From NCBI RefSeq assembly GCF_004349055.1, contig NZ_SMKX01000057.1:1-48337 (forward strand): a stretch of 48,337 bases of DNA, read 5' to 3'. How positions within the stretch are numbered: position 1 is the stretch's first letter; every line of letters begins with the position of its first letter. The position numbers and the translations under genes were made by a program. Below the pieces are notes generated by a model, which worked only from the letters and a program-made list of their open reading frames with translations, searched no databases and was not told the DNA's origin. The stretch comes from Kribbella antibiotica (GTDB taxonomy: Bacteria; Actinomycetota; Actinomycetes; Propionibacteriales; Kribbellaceae). Below are positions 42,601 to 48,337 of this stretch, in pieces.

Positions 42601-43392
42601 TCAAGCGCGCAAGGGGTCTGCCTCGGCCAGCAGGTCGTGGAACGTGTCGAACAGCTCAGGCGCGGCCGCAATCGACATCTCCGGCGAGACCGGCTCCCCG
42701 TGCAGGCCGCCGACCCTCGCGCCGGCCTCGGAGGCGATCAGGGCGCCGGCGCCGTAGTCCCACGGGTTCAGACCGCGCTCGTAGACCGCGTCCAACCGGC
42801 CGCAGGCGACGTAGCAGAGGTCGATCGCGCCGACCCCGATCCGCCGGATGTCACGAATCTTCGCGATCAGGTGCGCGACCACCTCGGCCTGGACCTGGCG
42901 CCGTACCGGGTCGTAGCCGAAGCCGGTACCGACCAGGGCCTGCGGGAGCTCGGAGCAGTTCGACGCCTGGATCGGCTTGCCGTCGAGGAACGCGCCGCCA
43001 CCGAGAGTCGCCGTGAAGACCTCACCCTTGGGCGCATCCACGACCACCCCGGCAACCGTCGTACCGTCGACCTCGACAGCGATGGAGACCGCGTACGTCG
43101 GGTGGTCGTAGAGGTAGTTGACCGTGCCGTCGATCGGGTCCACGACCCAGCGCACGCCGCTGGTGCCGACCACGTCGTCGCCCTCCTCGCCGAGGAACGA
43201 GTCGTCCGGCCGGGCCTGCAGGACCCGGGCCCGGATCAGCTCCTCGGACTCCCGGTCGACCGCGGTCACCACATCGGTGATCGTGCTCTTGGTGTCGGCG
43301 ACCGTGATGGTCCCCCGGCGCCGCTCGACGATCAGCGCCGCAGCTTCCTCGGCGACCGTCACGGCGAGCTTCAAGAGGTCTTGGGGGTTCAT
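42601..43392 (-). CDS. suhB: Inositol monophosphatase family protein SuhB
   Basis: A 263-residue Mg-dependent phosphatase. Metal-binding motifs are FLGEEGDD (near 67-74), WVVDPIDGTVNYLY (near 82-95) and NPWDYGAGALIASEAG (near 209-224). In actinobacteria such enzymes make myo-inositol for phosphatidylinositol and mycothiol, and can also act on related sugars. Its ATG overlaps the stop of ferrochelatase as ATGA, so it is translated after that gene. Position matches Rv2701c. Confidence 0.94.
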   Translation of the reverse strand: MNPQDLLKLAVTVAEEAAALIVERRRGTITVADTKSTITDVVTAVDRESEELIRARVLQARPDDSFLGEEGDDVVGTSGVRWVVDPIDGTVNYLYDHPTYAVSIAVEVDGTTVAGVVVDAPKGEVFTATLGGGAFLDGKPIQASNCSELPQALVGTGFGYDPVRRQVQAEVVAHLIAKIRDIRRIGVGAIDLCYVACGRLDAVYERGLNPWDYGAGALIASEAGARVGGLHGEPVSPEMSIAAAPELFDTFHDLLAEADPLRA

Positions 43393-44468
43393 ACAGGTTC
43401 CTTCGCAAGGGTCGGTCGGCGCAGGGCCGGACAGCAGTCGGGGCGGCAGTTGTCCCAGGCCACGCCGAGCTTGCCGACGCAGGGCCGCGCCGGCTGCCCG
43501 CCGCGCTCGGCGGCGGCCCGCTCGACGACCAGGTCGCGCAGCATGGTGACGAATCGCTCATCGGTGCCGGGCGTCGCGGCCCGAGCCATCGGCAGCCCGA
43601 GCTTGTCCGCGGTCGCGGCGGCCTCGGTGTCGAGGTCGTAGATGACCTCCATGTGGTCGCTCACGAACCCGATCGGCACGACGGCCACCCCGGGGACCCC
43701 GTCGGCGGCCAGCGCCTCCAGGTGGTCGTTCACGTCCGGCTCAAGCCATGGCATCTGCGGCGGCCCGGAGCGCGAGCAGTAGACCAGGTCAGTACGCCGG
43801 GCCTGTCCAGTACGGCGCTCCAGCGCCGCATCGATCTCCGCAGCCACATCCAGGTGCCAGTCGACGTACCCGTTGCCGTTCGGACCGCTGGTGTCGTTCA
43901 TCGCGTTCGGGATCGAGTGGGTGACGTACGCGACCGCACTGCCCTCAGGCAGCGTGCTCAGTGCGTCTGCCGTCGATTCGACGAACGAGCCGACGAAGCC
44001 CGGGTGGTTCGCGTAGTGGCGCAGCTTGTCCAGCCGCGGCGCGTTCGGGACCTGGCGAACGGCGTCTTCGAGGTTCTCGCGGTACTGCCGACAGCCCGAG
44101 TACGACGGGTAGGCGGCCGTGACGATCACCACGGCACGCTGGATGCCGTCGGCAGCCATCTCGCGCAGCGTGTCGGTCAGGTACGGCGCCCAGTTCCGGT
44201 TACCCCAGTAGATCGGGAGCTCGAGGCCGGCCTGTTCGAACGACTCCCGCAGCGCGGCCAGCAGCGCGCGATTCTGGTCGTTGATCGGACTCTTGCCGCC
44301 GAACGAGTAGTAGTGCTCGCCGACTTCCTTCAGCCGCTCGTCGGGGATCCCCCGGCCCCGGGTGACGTTCTGCAGGAACGGCAGCACGTCTTCGGGCTTC
44401 TCGGGTCCCCCGAAGGACAGCAGGAGGACGGCGTCGTACGGGGCAGCATCTGTGGTACCGACGGGCAT
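43389..44468 (-). CDS. hemH: Ferrochelatase (coproporphyrin ferrochelatase)
   Basis: A 359-residue enzyme that inserts Fe2+ into coproporphyrin III in the actinobacterial haem route. The fold shows AVLLLSFGGPEKPEDV, SFGGKSPINDQNR, the metal-binding His in YVTHSIPNAMND and VPIGFVSDHMEVIYDLD with its Glu. The C-terminal Cys-rich stretch CVGKLGVAWDNCRPDCCP suits the [2Fe-2S] cluster of actinobacterial ferrochelatases. The ATG after GGAGG was taken; a much longer open frame runs upstream but lies opposite the MFS gene. It is coupled to suhB through ATGA. Confidence 0.95.
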   Translation of the reverse strand: MPVGTTDAAPYDAVLLLSFGGPEKPEDVLPFLQNVTRGRGIPDERLKEVGEHYYSFGGKSPINDQNRALLAALRESFEQAGLELPIYWGNRNWAPYLTDTLREMAADGIQRAVVIVTAAYPSYSGCRQYRENLEDAVRQVPNAPRLDKLRHYANHPGFVGSFVESTADALSTLPEGSAVAYVTHSIPNAMNDTSGPNGNGYVDWHLDVAAEIDAALERRTGQARRTDLVYCSRSGPPQMPWLEPDVNDHLEALAADGVPGVAVVPIGFVSDHMEVIYDLDTEAAATADKLGLPMARAATPGTDERFVTMLRDLVVERAAAERGGQPARPCVGKLGVAWDNCRPDCCPALRRPTLAKEPV

Positions 44469-44561
44469 GCCTCCAGTCTGGCAGCCGGACGGAAATGGTG
44501 GTGCGCGGGGCCGGGCGTCGATGTAAAGACTTAGTTCCTGGGGGGCTAAGGTGCAACTGCC

Positions 44562-45761
44562 ATGCTTAAGCCTTACGTGTACCTGCTGCGTCGTCCGGGC
44601 GCCGGTGCTTTCTTCAGCGCCGCGCTGGTCGCGCGGATGCCGATCTCGATGACCGGGCTCGGCATCGTGATCCTGATCGCGCGCGAAAGCGGGTCGTACG
44701 GCCTGGCTGGTGCGGTCTCCGGTGTCGCCGTCATCGCAGGTGCGGTGACCGGGCCGATCCAAGGCCGCTTGGTCGACCGCTTCGGGCAGCGGCTGCTGCT
44801 GATCGTCGGCTCGCTGGTCTGCACAGTCGGCCTCGCCGCCTTGCTCATCGCGGTCAAGGCCGATGCGCCGACCTGGCTCCTGTACGTGTTGGCGTTCGTT
44901 GCCGGTGGCACCCGTCCGCAGGTCGGCTCGTTCGTCCGGGCCCGCTGGAACCACCTGCTCGGCCGCGGCCGAGCGCTCCAGACCGCGTTCGCGCTGGAAG
45001 CAGTCGGCGACGAGGTCGTCTTCATCGTCGGCCCGGTCCTGGTCACCCTGCTCGCCACCGAACTCAGCCCGTACGCCGGCCTGGCCGTGGCCGGCGTCCT
45101 CGGCGTGGCCGGCGGCTTGTGGCTCGCGTTCCTGCGCGACTCCGACCCGCCCGGCCGCGGTAAAGCGAACGGCCACGAGAAGGCGCCGATGCCCTGGGTG
45201 TCGATCGCGCTGCTGAGCCTGATCGGTCTGGGGCTCGGCGCGACACTCGGCGGGGCCGAGGTCATCACTGTCGCGTTCGCCACCGAAAAGGGTCAGGCGA
45301 GCATGGCGGGCGTCGTACTGGCCGTTTGGGCGTTCGGCAGTCTGCTGGCCGGTCTCTGGTACGGCTCGGTGCACTGGCGCGCCCCGGTCGAGCGGCGGCT
45401 GCTGATCGGGACCATCGTGCTCGCGATCACCCTGGCGCCACTCCCCTGGGTCGACAGCGTCTGGCTGCTCGGTGTCGTGCTCTTCGGCTGCGGCATGACG
45501 CTCGCCCCGACCATGGTCGCGGTCACCGCCTGCGTCGAGGAATGGGTCCCACCCGAACGCCTCACCGAGGCACTCACCTGGACCGTCACCGGAATCCTCC
45601 TCGGCGTAGCCCCAGGAAACGCCGCCGCCGGCCACGCAGTGGACCTCTGGGGCCCTTCCGACGCCTTCTGGGTCCCCTTTGCCGTCGGCATCGCCTGTGC
45701 CCTCATAGCCGCCGTCTCCATCGCCTTCGCCCGGCCGAAAACAACGTTCGCCCACAACTAG
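44562..45761 (+). CDS. MFS transporter
   Basis: A 399-residue membrane protein with about 12 hydrophobic segments in two halves, joined by a hydrophilic loop near residue 200 (DSDPPGRGKANGHEK). The loop between helices 2 and 3 shows GPIQGRLVDRFGQR, the MFS motif A. It resembles drug or sugar efflux members; the substrate is unknown. It is divergent from ferrochelatase with a 93-nt gap and precedes a MerR regulator by 41 nt, which may control it. Confidence 0.9.
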   Translation: MLKPYVYLLRRPGAGAFFSAALVARMPISMTGLGIVILIARESGSYGLAGAVSGVAVIAGAVTGPIQGRLVDRFGQRLLLIVGSLVCTVGLAALLIAVKADAPTWLLYVLAFVAGGTRPQVGSFVRARWNHLLGRGRALQTAFALEAVGDEVVFIVGPVLVTLLATELSPYAGLAVAGVLGVAGGLWLAFLRDSDPPGRGKANGHEKAPMPWVSIALLSLIGLGLGATLGGAEVITVAFATEKGQASMAGVVLAVWAFGSLLAGLWYGSVHWRAPVERRLLIGTIVLAITLAPLPWVDSVWLLGVVLFGCGMTLAPTMVAVTACVEEWVPPERLTEALTWTVTGILLGVAPGNAAAGHAVDLWGPSDAFWVPFAVGIACALIAAVSIAFARPKTTFAHN

Positions 45762-45767
45762 AATTTG

Positions 45768-45788
45768 CATCTCCTCCTAGGGGAGATG
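45768..45788 (+). promoter_or_regulatory. MerR-type operator before the regulator gene
   Basis: CATCTCC and GGAGATG form a perfect 7-bp inverted repeat around TCCTAGG, starting 6 nt after the MFS stop. Palindromes of this type with a CCTAGG-like centre are typical of MerR-family self-regulated promoters. It ends 14 nt before the ATG of the regulator. Confidence 0.65.
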
Positions 45789-45802
45789 TGAGGGTTCCGG
45801 GC

Positions 45803-46678
45803 ATGGACCACTCGATCGGTGAGTTAGCGCTCCGAGCCGGTGTCACGGTCAAAGCCGTGCGCTACTACTCGGACCTCGGCCTGCTCGATTCCTGGCGCAC
45901 CACGTCCGGGCATCGCAGGTACGACGAGGATGCGCTGGATCGCCTCGAGCTGATCCGGCAGCTGCGGGCACTGGGCATCGACGTACCGACTGTCCGGGCC
46001 GTGCTGACCGGCCAACGCACCCTTTCCGAGGTGGCCACCGCACACGCCGAGGCGCTCGGGGTGCAGATCCGCACCCTGCAGGTCCGGCAGGCAGTGCTGC
46101 GCGTGGTCGCCCAACGACCCGAGGAGATCGATCAGATGTCTGACCTGACCCCGTCCGACGAGAGCCGTCGCGCGCTCATCACCGACTTCCTGGACGCCGT
46201 CATCGGCGACGACCCCGAGCTGCAAGGTGTCCGGCAGACACTGACGCCGGAGCTTCCCGACGACGCCACCGACCACCAGCTGTGTGCCTGGCTCGACCTG
46301 ACCGTTCTCATGCAGGACGAAGCCTTCCGCGAGACCGTCCGGCAGATGGTGGCCGACTGGCGTACCGACGAGCTCCGGCCCGATGTCGTCTCGACGCTGC
46401 GCCAACGCGTCGCCCCTGCGCTCGCGGCCGCCCTCGACCCGGCCTCACCAGAGGCCCGGGTCCTGATCGCCGAGATCACCGCCGAGTATGCAGCCCGCGT
46501 CGGCCGGCCCGCTGATGATCAGCTACGGATCCGACTGAGCAAACTCCTCGGTACGGCGGGCGACCCGCGCTGGCACCGCTACCTGCGGCTGCTCGCGGCC
46601 GTGAACGGGTGGGACGACCCCGAGCCGCTGCAACCGATCTACGACTGGACCCGCGCAGCTCTGGAACATGTCGGCTAG
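45803..46678 (+). CDS. MerR-family transcriptional regulator
   Basis: A 291-residue regulator. The N-terminal winged helix is SIGELALRAGVTVKAVRYY and then GLLDSWRTTSGHRRYDEDAL; the coiled dimer helix covers about 75-125. The C-terminal 165 residues are helical and unlike the short metal-sensing tails, without Cys pairs, so a small-molecule or stress signal is likelier. The ATG after the operator was chosen; upstream the frame runs through the MFS gene as a shadow. Its TAG shares CTAG with the convergent TRIC-family gene. Confidence 0.9.
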   Translation: MDHSIGELALRAGVTVKAVRYYSDLGLLDSWRTTSGHRRYDEDALDRLELIRQLRALGIDVPTVRAVLTGQRTLSEVATAHAEALGVQIRTLQVRQAVLRVVAQRPEEIDQMSDLTPSDESRRALITDFLDAVIGDDPELQGVRQTLTPELPDDATDHQLCAWLDLTVLMQDEAFRETVRQMVADWRTDELRPDVVSTLRQRVAPALAAALDPASPEARVLIAEITAEYAARVGRPADDQLRIRLSKLLGTAGDPRWHRYLRLLAAVNGWDDPEPLQPIYDWTRAALEHVG

Positions 46679-47280
46679 TGGCTGCGGGGCAGAGGTGCGT
46701 TCCAGCCGCGGCGGATGGCGAGCAGGCGGATGGCGAAGCAGGTGAGCACTGCGACGTATGAGACCCAGATGGCGTCGTAGTCGAGTGCCGCAGCGACCAC
46801 GACGATGGTGGCGCCGAGGAAGGCTGGCGTGGCGTAGATCTCACGCCGCAGTACGACGGGCACGCGACCGCTGAGCAGATCTCGGATGACGCCGCCGCCG
46901 ATGCCGGAGATGGTGCCGAGCAGGGCGGCGGACAACGGCGACAAGCCGTACGCCATCGCCTTCTGCGCTCCGGTGACGCAGAACAGGCCAAGGCCGGCCG
47001 CGTCGAAGATGTTGACCAGCCGCTCGAGCCGCTCGATCCCGGGATGCAGGAAGAAGGTGATCAGCCCGGCGACGATCGGGACGACCAAGTAGCGCCAGTC
47101 CTTGAGGGCGGCCGGTGGCGTCGCACCGATCAGCACGTCGCGGATGAACCCACCCCCGAGCCCGGTCACCAACGCCAGCACCTGGATCCCGAACACGTCC
47201 AGCTGCTTTCGCACCCCGACCAGCGCTCCGGTGATCCCGAACACGAAGATGCCGACCAGGTCCAGTACGTGCAAAGCCAC
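46675..47280 (-). CDS. TRIC/UPF0126 family membrane protein
   Basis: A 201-residue membrane protein starting at GTG with about seven hydrophobic segments in two repeats. Each repeat carries the family signature: GLGGGFIRDVLIG and GIGGGVIRDLLSG. Bacterial members of this family are homologous to TRIC cation channels, and some are linked to glycine uptake. The exact substrate here is open. It ends in the CTAG shared with the MerR gene. Confidence 0.92.
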   Translation of the reverse strand: MALHVLDLVGIFVFGITGALVGVRKQLDVFGIQVLALVTGLGGGFIRDVLIGATPPAALKDWRYLVVPIVAGLITFFLHPGIERLERLVNIFDAAGLGLFCVTGAQKAMAYGLSPLSAALLGTISGIGGGVIRDLLSGRVPVVLRREIYATPAFLGATIVVVAAALDYDAIWVSYVAVLTCFAIRLLAIRRGWNAPLPRSH

Positions 47281-47350
47281 AGTCGCACGGTATTCCAGTT
47301 CCGCCGGCAGACCGCGCGGACACCCTGAGGCATCCGCGCGGCCGCTCCGA

Positions 47351-47806
47351 TCAGCAGGGGCGAACCGTGAAGACCGGGCTCAGGTCTCTGACCTCGTGCG
47401 GCACCTGCCCCGCAGTCCCGAAGGAGTAGAGGTGGTTGCCACTCGCGCCGTACATGCTGACGAGTGCGCCACCGGTCTGGTTGTTCTTCAGCCCGCCCTG
47501 GCCGTACGCCTCCGACAGGCGGTACGTGGTGCACGCGTACATGTCGAAGACCCGCCAGTTGCCGCCCGGCTCGTTCCACACGGCCAGGCAGGCCCGGCCG
47601 GACCGGCAGTTGTAGTCGCCGAAGGCGTTACGCGCGACGAAGGTCGTGCGCTCCGGGGCCGGCGACATCCCCGGCGTCCCGGCCAGCACCGCGGCGGGCT
47701 GCGCGACAACCGCGGGAGCCTCCTTCGCCGCAGCCTGCAACGACCCACCGGCCAGCGCCATCCCCAGTGCCGCCAGCGTGATGCCGATCGTGCGTCCCTT
47801 GTGCAT
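47351..47806 (-). CDS. Secreted peptidase-inhibitor I36-like protein
   Basis: A 151-residue exported protein. The ATG before HKGRTIGITLAALGMALAGG gives a signal peptide ending near LQAAA, with AGAGG about 8 nt upstream. The mature part has Cys residues at NCRSGRACLAVW, MYACTTYRL and the terminal VRPC, suggesting two disulfides, and resembles the I36 (Streptomyces metalloprotease inhibitor) family. It may block a metalloprotease outside the cell, but many members are untested. Confidence 0.78.
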   Translation of the reverse strand: MHKGRTIGITLAALGMALAGGSLQAAAKEAPAVVAQPAAVLAGTPGMSPAPERTTFVARNAFGDYNCRSGRACLAVWNEPGGNWRVFDMYACTTYRLSEAYGQGGLKNNQTGGALVSMYGASGNHLYSFGTAGQVPHEVRDLSPVFTVRPC

Positions 47807-47971
47807 ATCCCAACCTCTCCACAGCAGCTCGGTTCGAAATTCCGCTGCGATGGTAAAGGCTCGGAGTCCAACTCCGCGCGACCCTTCGATCTGGATCGAA
47901 ACCTGTCCGGGTTGCCCATCGGTGGCGATAACCACGCGCGCCGCCGAGGACCGGCGTTCTATCGTCAGACC

Positions 47972-48337
47972 ATGAGCGGCCCACCTGACGTCGACTACCG
48001 GGACACGTCCCTGCGCCCCGCCTGGGACGCGCTTCCGCCGGCCCTGCGCGCAGCACTGACAGTTGCCCTAGGCAATGAGATCGCGAGCGTCGGTCCGTCG
48101 GTCCGGTCCGGCTTCACCGGCGGCTTCGCGGCACCGGCCGAGCTCGTCGGCGGCCGTCGAATCTTCATCAAGGCCTCCGCCGACGACCTGCACTCGTACG
48201 ACGCCTACCAGCGCGAAGCCGAGGTGGTCCCGCAGCTCCCGCCCGAGGCACACGCACCAGCCATTCTCGCCACGGTGCACCTCCCCGCGCCCACTGTGAT
48301 CGGTGAACGAGATGAGCGTGCTGCCGCCCGCCCACCC
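47972..48337 (+). CDS. APH-like kinase, cut by the right edge of the window
   Basis: The first 122 codons of a gene running off the window. RSGFTGGFAAPAELVGGRRI, with FIKASADDLHSYDAYQREAE after it, resembles the nucleotide-binding N-lobe of aminoglycoside-phosphotransferase-like kinases, with the ATP-binding Lys in IFIKA. The catalytic loop is outside the window. The last 20 codons read less well than another frame would, so a sequence error near the edge cannot be excluded. Confidence 0.6.
   Translation, partial: MSGPPDVDYRDTSLRPAWDALPPALRAALTVALGNEIASVGPSVRSGFTGGFAAPAELVGGRRIFIKASADDLHSYDAYQREAEVVPQLPPEAHAPAILATVHLPAPTVIGERDERAAARPP

Noticed and set aside
44469..45770. A 430-residue N-terminal extension of ferrochelatase
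   Set aside because: It lies opposite the MFS gene, is of Asp/Gly/Arg-rich shadow composition, and a normal ferrochelatase start with GGAGG exists at 44468.

Overview
The window is high-GC actinobacterial chromosome. F420-dependent oxidoreductase, the actinobacterial DUF3093/3159/3710/4193/4235 families, a TrkA (CeoB/CeoC) pair and a ferrochelatase with a C-terminal cysteine cluster all point there. The frequent use of GTACGG/CGTACG and the secreted LamG/RHS proteins suggest a Kribbella-like member of the Propionibacteriales, but genus is only a guess. No tRNA, rRNA, CRISPR array, transposase or integrase is seen.

Left part (1-13.7 kb, all minus strand) is an accessory region of secreted giants. 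A LamG/DNRLRE-type cell-surface gene, broken by one frameshift, is followed after 12 nt by a 2270-residue RHS/YD-repeat polymorphic toxin with a Hint autoprocessing domain and a short C-terminal toxin tip; 4 nt later comes a small A/T-rich gene that is probably its immunity protein. Upstream lies a second, shorter LamG gene followed at once by a HEAT-like small protein. This looks like a second copy of the same module without the toxin body, leaving an orphan immunity candidate. Both modules carry a copy of the same roughly 85-nt leader with an operator-like palindrome.

Middle-left part (13.7-26.4 kb) holds a DUF402 protein, a secreted alpha/beta hydrolase, a CPA1 cation/proton antiporter fused to a UBP zinc finger and coupled to a HIT hydrolase, a Tat-exported PhoD phosphatase, a frameshifted stand-alone I9-like propeptide lipoprotein followed by a secreted subtilase with PKD domains, a HEAT protein, an aminoglycoside-phosphotransferase-like kinase, and an ECF sigma factor coupled to a membrane protein that is probably its partner. 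A strong bidirectional terminator separates this from aconitase.

Middle part (26.4-34 kb) holds acnA, with an iron-box-like site and a MarR/UrtR-like palindrome upstream, an F420-dependent oxidoreductase, and a 1235-residue low-complexity protein with Pro-rich 26-residue repeats.

Right part (34-43.4 kb) is a housekeeping block whose order matches Mycobacterium tuberculosis Rv2689c-Rv2701c as I recall it: 23S/tRNA uridine methyltransferase, APC-type potassium transporter, CeoB, CeoC, DUF3159, OB-fold, DUF3710, dUTPase, DUF3093, DUF4193, SuhB, with a DUF4235 gene inserted and two genes (Rv2695 and cei equivalents) absent. SuhB is translationally coupled to ferrochelatase. The end carries an MFS exporter with a MerR regulator, a TRIC/UPF0126 membrane protein, a secreted I36-like protein and a kinase-like gene cut by the window edge.

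Three convergent gene pairs in the window share the same arrangement: their two TAG stop codons overlap in one CTAG.
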